Position numbers and translations under genes: made by a program. Below the pieces are notes generated by a model. That model made no database searches. It saw only the letters and a list, made by a program, of their open reading frames with translations, and had not been told where the DNA came from. Shown here piece after piece: positions 34,460 through 44,883 of a stretch of 64,000 nt of DNA. The DNA lies in NCBI GenBank assembly GCA_021014325.1, contig CM037470.1, positions 9,125,147-9,189,146 of the forward strand, in the 5' to 3' direction. Every line of letters starts with the position of its first letter. Positions within the stretch are counted from its first letter, which is position 1. This stretch comes from Plazaster borealis (taxonomy: Eukaryota > Echinodermata > Asteroidea > Forcipulatida > Labidiasteridae).

Positions 34460-34521
34460 ATAACCATACAGCTTATGTGCAAGAAAAGGCACTTTCGTGG
34501 GAGTAGAAAACCCATGGGTCA

Positions 34522-34896
34522 TTAAAGGCACTGAACACGTTTGAAAATTGTCAAAGACCAGTGTTTTCACTTGGTGTATCCCAACATATGCATAAAATAA
34601 CAAGCCTGTGAAAATTTGGGCTCAATTGATTATCGAAGTTGCCAAAAAATGATGAAAGAAAAAACACCCTTGTTGTACAAATTGGTGTGCTTTCAGATAG
34701 GAATAAAAACTTCTTGCAAGAAGTTGTTATTATTTTAGTGAGAAATTACCTCTTCCTCAAAAAACTACGTTTCTTCAGAGGGAGTCGTTTCCTACAATGT
34801 TTTATACTATCAACAACTCTCCGTTGCTTGTTACCAAGTAAGTTTTTATGCTAATATTTGTTTTGAGTAATTACCAAACGTGTACGATACCTTTAA
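34522..34896 (+). mobile_element. MITE family A, full copy just 3' of the lectin stop
   Basis: TTAA-bounded copy starting 63 bp after the lectin stop codon. The first AATAAA after that stop is at 34702-34707, inside the MITE, so the element may supply the polyadenylation signal. Confidence 0.8.
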
Positions 34897-35001
34897 CGAA
34901 TTGGCAATTATTGAATAAAAATAATACAAACTAATTTCTGCATAGAAAAATAGTCAGTTTAACATCGATAACAGTATTTCAGATATTTCCGTCAGATTAA
35001 G

Positions 35002-35193
35002 GTGACAGAACGTCATGTCAAAGTTCAATTGCATTTGAAAACAAATCAACAATGAAAACTAAATAAAACAGCAACAAGGCCCGCGAGTTGTCATTTGTTT
35101 TCAAATGCAATTGAACTTTGACATGACGTTCTGTCACCATGAAAAACCAGCACCCCTTTGCAAATTCTTTTTGCAAAGGGGTGCTGGTTTGTC
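35002..35193. repeat. Two adjacent hairpins
   Basis: The outer pair is TGACAGAACGTCATGTCAAA at 35001 and its complement ending near 35138, with arms of about 44 bp almost perfectly paired. Directly after it, 35145-35190 is a second hairpin, AACCAGCACCCCTTTGCAAA paired perfectly across a six-base loop. Confidence 0.8.
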
Positions 35194-35783
35194 AAAGACA
35201 ATTGGCGTGCGCGGAGCCCACAGCCATTACGGCGTGGGGTCCGGTACCGCTTAAGGGCCCGGAAGCTTTTGGTTCCTAGATGCTCTGTCGTGCAATCAAA
35301 TACACTATTTGGCACATAATGTCCCTTTTGGGGTGGGAATTTCACGAGGCGAAGTTGGGTGAAATGCAAAAGCCATTTTTCAGTGATTAAGTAGGCCGAT
35401 ATACTGTGCAAATAAACATTTTTACGACGTGCGGTGAGGGCCCCGGAAGCTTTCGGGTCATATAGATAGATGCTCTGTCGTGCAAGCTGAGCCACTATTT
35501 GGTACTTTGTCTCTTTTTGGGGCGAGATAATATTAATGTGATTTGCAAAATGATTACCCCACAAATGGAAACGCCAGATTTCACTGAGTGATTATATTCG
35601 ACAATGCACGACAAACGGAACGCATTCAATGTTATTTTTGTACTTAACTCACAAGATCCTTGTCATTATAAATCTTTTAAAATACAAAACAGACAAGGAA
35701 ACTTGTCACACCCACCCTCTGAAAATTCTAGGAAAATATACTTTATATAAAACAACAACATGGAGGACTCCATGTAGGACACT
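35194..35783. repeat. Imperfect tandem repeat, unit about 180 bp
   Basis: TGCACGACAGAGCATCTA-type and AAGCTTCCGGG-type blocks occur around 35260-35290 and 35430-35485 with altered spacing. The open frame antisense to this is a repeat translation. 35540-35783 shows nothing recognisable. Confidence 0.45.
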
Positions 35784-35838
35784 AAGGCCGTATCCGAATT
35801 GACGGCTACAGCTACGGCTACGGCTGTTGCTAAGGGTG

Positions 35839-38745
35839 CAGGCACGTAGGAACCGGGGGGCCGTGGGGGCCACTGGCCCCCGCTGAAAACATGCTGAAAA
35901 TATGAGGGGGGGCCGGGCCCCCCTAAAAAAATATTGTCCAGATGATAAATTGGCTTGTTCATATGTTCTGAGGGAATAGTACTGCAGTCTGTTGGCCATT
36001 TAATCAGATCACATTGACAAAGTGGCTATTTGAATACATTTGCTTACGGAATCTTGAAGTTTCTTCGTCGGTGCTTCCGCCTATGCAACAGACGCAAATT
36101 GAACACGTGCGCAGAAACGCCCGGCCCGCGACTTTTTTTTCCCAGCGCGGTAAAGGCCAAAATTTGCATACCTAGCTGGGGTCCGTAGGCATAAGCTTCA
36201 TTAAAATATCAAATAGCAGCTGCACAGAATCGCTCATCACACATCACTTTTGCAAGGCCAGTTTGCTACAGTCTAGCAGCAGAATGTACGCGTCTGAGTT
36301 AGTCAAAAGTTGATTTATTTGTCGATTGGTTTGCCACGGGTGTAGAGGTCTCTGGTTGCTGTAAATTTAGAAAAGTTAAATCAAACCGGAACAGTTTGAA
36401 GATGATTCAAAATATCCAAGCCCATTTTGGCTAATTGCTGCCTTGTCCAACATGACTTGAAAATGATATACTGGCTGTCGCATTATTATTATTAGTATAT
36501 AAATAACTAAACATGGTCTTTGTTATTCTTATAATGGCAAATTATTAAAAAGAAACAAAACACACGATGTAAATGAGAAAATAACAATGTTTACACAAGT
36601 CCCTTGAAACAATCCAAAATGAGGAGAGTCAGGATAAGAATAATCTTAAAGGAAAATTTAGGAGATGTTCAAGGGTTTCGTGGGGGTGGGGGTCTAGATT
36701 TAGAAATGATGTCACAGAGAAAATAATATATAAGATCAGTGACATATCATTTCCCAGAAGGTCGGATGAGGTAATGGTCAGTACTGGGGGACCTCGAGGT
36801 CATAGTCATGGTCTAAGCTGTGTTGTGTGTTTGCTGAGAAATGAGAGTGAACCTTGAAATGACGGAGTATGGGGCACCTGTTGACATTGTGATTATTGGG
36901 GGAATAGCGAATTTTTGTAGGAAATCAGCCTTATTAAAGGCACTGAACACGTTTGGAAATTGTCAAAGAGCAGTGTTCTCACTTGGTGTATCCCAACATA
37001 TGTTTAACACGTCCAAAAGCAAATAATTCACGATGCACTGCATGCGCGTGCACGTTATGTAACATGTACATTGTACATAGGCGAACATGGAAGAGCTTCT
37101 CAACTTGAATAATTCAGCATCATCCAGCCAATGGGAATCAAAACTGCAAATAATGGCCTTTACCGTGCTGGGAAAAAAAAATTCGCGCCCGGCCCCAATT
37201 TGTTTTTATTTGTACCACACAGTATGTGTATGGTGTCAACAGTGAAGGGATCCTAGGAGGCGCCCATTCCTTATGCGTGTATACAAAAGCCAGCGTGGGA
37301 TTAACTTTTTCTAGGAGTACTTCGTTGATGTTACAGGAAATTTTCCTGTAAAACTAGACGATTGATATTGATCAGAAGTGCTCTTTTCCTCTGTATTTAG
37401 GCACACGGAAGCTTGATTTTTCGACCCCAAAATGCCAAAAGCTCAGAGCTCCAGGGGGCGAAGCCCCCTGGACCCCCACCGGGGCTTCGCCCCTGGACCC
37501 CACCAGGGGCCGTGAGGCCGGTGTCACAGGGAATTCTGTCCCCCCGCACAGCGGTCCGGGGGGACAGAATCCCCTAGGGAAATGTGTCCCCCACCCAGGG
37601 TTTTCTGTCCGCCAGGGGAATTTGTCCCCCCTCTCACATTTGTTCCCTTGTTTGCCTCTGTGCGACACTTGAAATCTTTTGAACTATATAAAATCAAGCA
37701 TGAGAATGGGCGATGATGACAAAACCGGAAATCCATCGTACGAAAAATAAATCGGAAAATTCCAACGCTAAAAATGCTTATCCGGATTCTGGGCAATGTC
37801 CGTAAATTGGGCAAAGTGACCCAGGCGTCAGTGCCGCACGGCAGTGAATTGTTGTCAGCAGACTTTTCTTTTCAAAGTCTCCACACACAAAAATGTTCCT
37901 TTGCTTAAAATTATTGAATAAAATAAGTAACAATAAGATAATACTTCTATTAAAAACCAGCAAAGCCAGGTGAATAAAGCAAGTTTATTGATTTAGTTCC
38001 GTCGGTGGACGCTCGTGCCTGGGGGACATATTCTCCGTTGGAGGACACAATCTCCGTTGAGCACGGCGGACAGAATAACCTAACGAGAGACAGTTTATCC
38101 TAGGAGATACTGTCTCGGGGGACGTTGTACCCTAGACAAGCCAGGTAAAGTTGTCCGGGGGACAGATTCACCGTGCTTACAAGAGCTACATTGAGGGGCT
38201 ACTTGTAAGTAGGATCTGTACTTGTGGGCTTTTCTTACATTGTGGGGTCATGCCCACAATGTTTAAAACAGAAAAGATTAAAGAAAAGGGATCATAGTCA
38301 CAACCTGTGGAATGCCCACTATGTCACTCTCCTAAACACGTCCGGGGGGACAGAATCTCCGTCCACACCGGCCCCTGGACCCCAACCCTGAAATTTATTT
38401 GAGCCATAAATGGAGATGCCTATGTCGCTGTTATGACCCCCGGTTAGAAAAAATCCTGGGTCCGCGCATGCTCATTTCTTAAAAAAGATAGCAGTATTTT
38501 AGCATCAATATTTCGAGGGATGTTTCTACCATCATCAACTTTACACCGTGTCAGTTTTATTTTTTTAAATATTTTAACTTCTTGTTTTACATCGCGGATT
38601 TTAACTGATAGTACATTAAACGATTTTATGCAATTCTGGTGATCTGGGGATGTGGGTAAAGTGTTGAATAATTAAGGTGAGTGACCACGCAAATTTCACA
38701 GATATAACCTGGCCCCCCTGTTAAAGTCATCTTCCTACGTGCCTG
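35839..38745. mobile_element. Nested TIR element with 5-bp target duplication
   Basis: Ends CAGGCACGTAGGAA / TTCCTACGTGCCTG, flanked by GGGTG at 35834-35838 and at 38746-38750. The interior includes a further inverted pair (36120-36180 with 37145-37200, sharing CCCAGCRCGGTAAAGGCC) and a region of repeated GGGGGACAGAATCYCC words (37530-38360). No transposase is recognised; superfamily not assigned. Confidence 0.7.
36934..37004 (+). mobile_element. MITE family A, 5' fragment
   Basis: Only the first about 70 bp, from TTAAAGGCACTGAACACG to CCCAACATATG, are present inside the nested element. Confidence 0.7.
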
Positions 38746-38837
38746 GGGTGTTGCTAAGGACGTCCTATACTTCAATGCACGATGACGCGGAAATCTAGCC
38801 GTAGCCGTAGCTGTAGCCAGTATTTCGGACACGGCCT

Positions 38838-39353
38838 GTCTTCCTTGTTCACCTTGCCTCGTTTGGGCAAACGGCCAGTTTTGGAAACGACGCTGCGAAG
38901 CGTCCTACGTTACGCTTTTTCCAAACTTCGGCTTTGGCTCTGACTCCGGCTTGGGCTCCGTCATCAGTTTTGGAGCAGTGTACATACTGCACGTTGTTAA
39001 CAACATCAAACGGAGCCCAGAGCCGGAGGACGAAGCCGGAGCCGAGATTTGAAAAAGAGCCATTCAATGGACTCCTATATTAAATTTTGGCGCGTTGTAA
39101 AAATTGATGGCTCCATGGGCAGTATAAACTGTTTTTGTTTTACTCCGGCCGTACGTACGTGCACGTGCTATACGCCGAGCTGCCAATGCTTCCCCCTACC
39201 TCCATTTTAACATCTGGACTTTTGGAATTGGGAATGTGAAATGTTTACATAAGCTTTAATGGGATAATTTCGATGATTTTAAACTATTTTCCATTAACAC
39301 AAGCAGACAATGTATTTGATTTTACACTCATGCCAGATTATCTTATTGAAAAA
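38838..39353. repeat. GC-rich imperfect repeats
   Basis: 38880-39055 contains inverted and direct GGCTCCGG / GGCTTCGTC variants. No gene recognised. Confidence 0.4.
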
Positions 39354-41390
39354 CTAAATTACACTTTAAAAAGCAGCCTTAAAAATGGGCTTGTTTTATA
39401 AAATAGGAAAAGCACCTCCCCTTTAAAATATGGTGCATCCATCCCCCTTGTGCCCCCTAAAATGTCCTTGTTACGGCACTGCACCTCGATTAGCAGCCAC
39501 AGCTTGTATTGTGACAATTGTTTTTAAAACGAACGTGTATTGTGATGTTTTAATTGAATATCAATTGAATAAAAAAGGCTTTGTTCAGTAATTGTAATTT
39601 GTAAAAAAAATATTTTTATTTTTTAAGCTGACCTTTATTTTCGCTTCACGTCTGGCCATTACGAGCATACAATAAAAGACGATCGTCGTGATCCTTGACG
39701 TACACCAATGCAAACTCGAGCAAGCTGTTACATGCGCGAAACTAGGACGTCGTTGTTGGGATCAAAAATGCTTTTACTGATTAATTGCTAAGTCATAGGT
39801 TTTTGACATTGTCATGGTGATGAAAGAAAGCCAAATAATGTCATCGTTATTATCATTAATTACAAGTCAATTGTGAAGGGGGAAATTAAGAATGATCTAT
39901 CAAATAGTGTGTTCATCCTTGTACAAATAATCGCCATAAAAATTACCTATAGCCGTTAACGAGAGGCACTTATTGTTCCCTAGAGAATTATCACTTCTGA
40001 ACCTGAAAACAAATTGTTATTCAATGACAATATTAAAGGAAAGGACGATCAATGTACGTAAATAACAAGCCTTTGATATTTTTTTTGAAATTTGAGCCAC
40101 AATTTTAGTAATTTACTGCAAGAGTCTTGAAAAATAAACATATTTTAAATGTATCGTACTCGTTTGGTAATGACTCAAAACAAATATTAGCCTAAAAACT
40201 TACTTGGTATAACAAGCAACGGAGAGCTGTTGATAGTATAAAACCGTGTAGGAAACGACTCCCTCTGAATAACGTAGTTTTTGAGAAAGAGGTAATTTCT
40301 CACTAAAATAATAAACACTTCTTGCAAGACGTTTTTATTCCTATCTGAAAGCACACCAATTTGTACAACAAGGGTGTTTTTTCTTTCATCATTTTCTTGC
40401 AACTTCGAAGACCAATTGAGCTCAAATTTTCACAGGTTTGTTATTTTGTGCATATGTTGGGATACACCAAGTGAGAACACTGGTCTTTGACAACTATCCA
40501 AACGTATAATTTGCCCTTTTAACAGTGTACGATGCCTTTAAACAGCTAAATTACATTTTAAAACGTCGCCTTAAAAATGGGCTTGTTTCAGAAAATAGGA
40601 ATTGGAAACTTGGCCAGAAGAGCACCTTTCCTAGGAAAAAAATGGTGCACCCCCTTGTGCCCCCTCAAATGTCCTTGTTACGGCGCTGCACCTCGAATAG
40701 CAGCTACAGCTTGTATTGTGACAATTGTTTTTAAAAAGAACTTGTTTTGTGATGTTTTAATTGAATATAAATTGAATAAAGAAAGGCTTTGTTCAGTAAT
40801 TGTAAGTTGTAAAAAATTTCTTTTTATTTGTTAAGCTGACCTTTATTTTCGCTTCACGTTTTGCCATTACGAACAAACAATAAAAGACGATCGTCGTGAT
40901 CATTGACGTACACCAGTGCAAACTCGAGCAAGCTGTTACATGCGCGAAACTATAGGACGTCGTTGTTGAAGGCTTTACCTGGCATCAAATGCTCTTACTT
41001 ATTAATTGCTAAGTCATAAGTTTTTGACGTTGTCATGATGATGAAAGAAAGCCAAATAATGTCATCGTTATTATCATTTTACAAGTCAACTGTGAAGGGG
41101 GATTGTGTTCATCCTTGTAAAAATAATCGCCATAAAAATTACCGGTAGCCGTAATAACGAGAGGCACTTATTGTTCCCTAGGGAATTATCACTTCTGAAC
41201 CTGAAAACAACTTGTTATTCAATGACAATATTAAAGGAAAGGACGATCAATGTACGTAAATAACATATCTTTTGATATCTTTTGAAATTTGAACCACAAT
41301 TCTAGTAATTTACTGCAAGAGTCTAGAAAACTAAACATCTTTTAAAGGTATCGTCAGTACACGTTTGGTAATGACTCAAAACAAATATTA
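39354..41390. repeat. Tandem segmental duplication, unit about 1.19 kb, each with a MITE
   Basis: 39354-40144 and 40548-41340 align throughout (shared TTAAAAATGGGCTTGTTT, GTGACAATTGTTTTTAAAA and AAAGACGATCGTCGTGAT). Each ends at a minus-oriented family A MITE: full at 40145-40522, truncated after about 50 bp at 41341-41390 where the next repeat begins. The duplication thus seems to include the MITE. A rearranged third piece is at 47756-48010. Confidence 0.8.
40145..40522 (-). mobile_element. MITE family A, full copy in duplication unit
   Basis: Starts TTAAATGTATCGTACTCG and ends near TTGCCCTTTTAA. A second terminal fragment (GTGTACGATGCCTTTAA) follows at 40524-40540. Confidence 0.75.
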
Positions 41391-41394
41391 TAAA

Positions 41395-42640
41395 TACTAG
41401 CGGGAAACCCGCGCTACGCGCGGGTCCCCGCTAGAGTTCCGCGATGTTCCGATTTCACAAAGCACTAAGATTGATCTTAACTTTGTATCAATCTTAATTG
41501 CTAAGCAAAGTGTGATGTCACATTACAAATTACCCTGTCCCTGTTTGTACCCCGTTTCGTTATTTGGTTTTTCCCGTTCAGTTTATTATTTTCCTGTCCC
41601 GTTAGTCCCTTTTCTTTTTTCCTTTCCAGTATTATTTCCCCAGCCCCGTTAAATTGTTCTGTCCTGTTCATTATTTTGTCGTCCCGTTTTTTCCCGTTTT
41701 ATATTGTTTGTCAGTCGAATTAATTTGTTCCCGTCCGGTCTTTAACAAAAGAGGTGTAGATGCCGCGAGGTTTAAAATACAAAATTAGTGTTCCCATGCG
41801 TAAACTTTTAAGGCGTGTTTTATTCAGTTTGTCATAATTTGCTTGAGGACGGATGCATGTCCTGGAAAAAATGGAGCTGCGTGTTGGGGGAGGGGATGCC
41901 CTCGTCCCTCCGTAAACAATAAAAGGTACCGTTCCCCCTCCCCTTCCTCTCCCCGTCCCACGTGCTCTAACCCGCGCCTCCGTGCCTGCCTCCGTTCCCC
42001 GTGATCCTGTGCGTTGGCATTGTTCTTTGCTTGCACTGTACGCGCGCGCGGCCCATAGCAACGAAACAGTTTAAAATTAGCGGGTCCCGCTAGAGTTCCG
42101 CGAAGTTCCGATTTCACAAAGCACTAAGATTGATCTTAACTTTGTATCAATCTGCTAAGCAAAGTGTGATGTCACAATACAAATTACCCTGTCACTGTTT
42201 TTTTTTTCCCCGTTCAGTTTATTATTTTCCTGTCCCGTATCATTTATTAGTCCCTTTTCTTTTTTCCTTTCCCGTATTATTTCCCCAGCCCCGTTAAATT
42301 GTTCTGTCCTGTTCATTATTTTCTCGTCCCGTTTTTCACCATTTTGTATTATTTGTCAGTCGAATTAATTAATTTGTTCCCGTCCCGTTCTTTAACAAAA
42401 GAGGTGTAGATGCCGCGAGGTTTAAAATAAAAAATTAATGTACCCGAACTGAATGGAGCTGCGTGTTGGGGGAGGGGATGCCCTCGTCCCTCCGTAAAAA
42501 ATAAAAGGTACCGCCCCCACCCCTTCCTCTCCCCGTCCCACGTGCTATAACCCGCGCCTCCGTGCCTGCCTCCGTTCCCCGCCCCATCCTCTTCCCGTCC
42601 CACGTGCTCTAACCCGCGCCTCCGTTCCCCGTGATCCCTA
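41395..42640. repeat. GC-rich repeat E, two tandem copies
   Basis: 41395-42075 and 42078-42640 share GCTAGAGTTCCGCGAWGTTC, CTAAGATTGATCTTAACTTT and GAGCTGCGTGTTGGGGGAGG. The first copy begins with ACTAGCGGGAAACCCGCGCT, a small palindromic stretch. Open frames antisense to this are repeat translations. Confidence 0.75.
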
Positions 42641-43339
42641 GACTTGACTCAAGTCCCAATCCCGTGCCATCGCCGTAAAACTATTGTTTTGTGATGGTCT
42701 GCATTCCCCAACTTGTTCCGCACGCGGGACAGGGACTTGACGATGCCGCAGTCGCCTGATATGTAAATGTATTCACTTATGAATATGTAAACTTGCTGCG
42801 TTATACGTGTTGTCCAATCAAACGCATTCAAAAAGAAGACTCGTCTTTGTTATTTGTGGGGGTTAAGTACTTAGATGAGGATTGAAATACATTTTTAAAT
42901 AACCGATTAATTATAAAGATAAAGCACTGAATGTTTATTAAAATTTAAGTGAATACGTTGTAACATACATTTGGGTCTGTTTTGTTTGCAAAATTTGAAC
43001 TTTGGGAAGTGCAATTCAACGACTTTGGTACCGACACCCACTTGCCTGCTGATGAGTTTGCCCGCACCCCACTGTCACCGCGTTTAGACGCGTGCACTTA
43101 CAATGTCTTGCACTGTGATGTCACAGAGTCCCAATGAATATTTTACCGGCGGGGCAGCGCTTCCACGCTCCCATTGGTTTTGTGCATCTCCCCATTTGGG
43201 CAGTGTAGTGTAAGAAACGACCTCGTCAAGTCCCATTCATTCTCGGGACCACATTTTGACGGCGAGCGAGCACTGTATGGCTTGTTTGCTAGTTGGCGCG
43301 ATATGCTTGGGGACCTCTCGCACAAGAACGGGACTTGAA
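42641..43339. other. Spacer within the repeat E cluster
   Basis: No exon or separate repeat with clear edges. 43200-43330 has some similarity in composition to repeat E flanks only. Confidence 0.3.
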
Positions 43340-43359
43340 TCAAGTCTACGTGATCCCGT

Positions 43360-43805
43360 GCGTTGGCATTGTTCTTTGCTTGTACTGTACGCGCGCGCGG
43401 CCCATAGCAACAGTTATTTGCTTGCACTGTACGTATGTGCGGCCCATAGCAACAGTTCTTTGCTTGCATTGAACGCGCTCGCTGCCCATATAACCCGCGC
43501 CTCCGTGCCTGCCTCCGTTCCCCGCCCCTTCCTCTCCCCGTCCCACGTGCTCTAACCCACGCCTCCGTTCCCCGTGATCCCGTGCGTTGGCATTGTTCTT
43601 TGCTTGTACTGTACGCGCGCGCGGCCCATAGCAACAGTTATTTGCTTGCACTGTACGCGTGTGCAGCCCATAGCAACAGTTTTTTGCTTGCATTGTACGC
43701 GCGCGCGGCCCATAGCAACAGTTATTTGCTTGCACTGTACGCGTGTGCAGCCCATAGCAACAGTTTTTTGCTTGCATTGTACGCGCGCGCGGCCCATAGC
43801 AAAGG
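43360..43805. repeat. 42-bp tandem repeat with GCGCGCGC cores
   Basis: The unit contains TTTGCTTGYACTGTACGCGY and GCCCATAGCAACAGT. About eight units occur in two blocks separated by a repeat E piece (43470-43590). Because 42 is a multiple of three, long open frames appear on both strands; none is a gene. Confidence 0.85.
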
Positions 43806-43830
43806 TGAAAACGGCGCGCAAAAACCCATA

Positions 43831-44473
43831 CCTTTTGGTGTTTTTTTGCCCATAAATCTGTCAATTCTGAACGGATTTTGTTTAAACAAAAATGAGTGTC
43901 TGTACAAAGTCAACTTCTTTCTTCCGTGTAAATTTTGTGAGGTTTGATGAGGTATCCAGGGAGGAGATCCAATAACATACACACACACACACACACACAC
44001 ATGTTTGTAAATCCCGCTAACCGAGGACTTTTCTTTGTTCTCCCATTGTTTGGACATGCAGCCAGTAGACCGTCGGGAAACGTGTATAACTCCTTTGTAA
44101 TGTTGATTTCATACTTTTTTCAAAGCTAATAACCTTTCCAGATGTTGTAGAGACAGTTTGAAAAAAAAAAATATTTATTTTTAATTTGTGTGTTTTAATT
44201 GGTATGTGTTTTCACTGTAAAACCGCAGTATTTTTTGTGCACAAGTCTATGTAGAAAGTGTTTTTCTAACTGGATATTCCGACCCCATGAGTCACACTGC
44301 CTATTTGGTCATAGACTAAGTTAATCGGGCCTGTCTGAGGATAGAACTAAAGGGTTTCAAATATTTTTGCTAAAAACTTAATAAGTAATTAACTAAAATG
44401 TGTTTTCGGCTACTGGCTGCAGACCGGTAGGCCATCGGATTAAGCGCAACAACTAGCAGTAGGCGCATTTGTA
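43831..44473. other. Intergenic, (AC)n microsatellite
   Basis: An (AC)12-type tract at 43977-44000. Nothing else recognised. Confidence 0.5.
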
Positions 44474-44829
44474 GGGTTGTCGTGGCCGAGTGGATAAGAA
44501 CACCGAACTCAAGCTCTGGTGTTTCTGTTCAGCAGAGTGTGGGTTCGAGTTCCGGTCGTGACACTTGTGTCCCTGAGCAAGACACTTAACTATAATTGCT
44601 TCTCTCCACCCAGGGGTTAAATGGGTACCTGTGAGGGCAGAGATGGTTCTTGTGATTGATTTAGCCTAGTAGCGCATATTGCAGCACAGGCTGTATACTC
44701 CCCAGGGAGCTGAGATGGTTTAAGGATTGAAATAAATGGCCCAGTGACCAGGGGTAATAATGTTGGAATGCGCAGTAGAGTATATTCATGTAGGTATTGC
44801 GCAATATAAATGTCCCTCATTATTATTAA
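44474..44829 (+). mobile_element. tRNA-Leu-derived SINE, tail type 2, long copy
   Basis: Head TTGTCGTGGCCGAGTGGATA with box B GGGTTCGAGTTCC, then CCTGAGCAAGACACTTAACT, CACCCAGGGGTTAAATGGG, a GGCCCAGTGACCAGGGG block and a terminal ATTATTATTAAT tail. It is the best-preserved copy of this type. Confidence 0.8.
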
Positions 44830-44883
44830 TACAGCACTCCTCAATCCACGTGAACATCAAGTTTATGTTGTGTGTACCGTATG

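Larger units (their letters stand above)
35784..38837. mobile_element. Short MITE split by a 2.9-kb nested element
   Basis: The left arm 35784-35838 (AGGCCGTATCCGAATTGACG, then GCTACAGCTACGGCTACGGC) and the right arm 38751-38837 (ending GTATTTCGGACACGGCCT) are inverted repeats of each other. Without the nested insert they form a MITE of about 140 bp. Confidence 0.7.

Noticed and set aside
35091..35564. 157-residue minus-strand open frame
   Set aside because: It spans a hairpin and an imperfect 180-bp tandem repeat; the repeated peptide words follow the DNA repeat.
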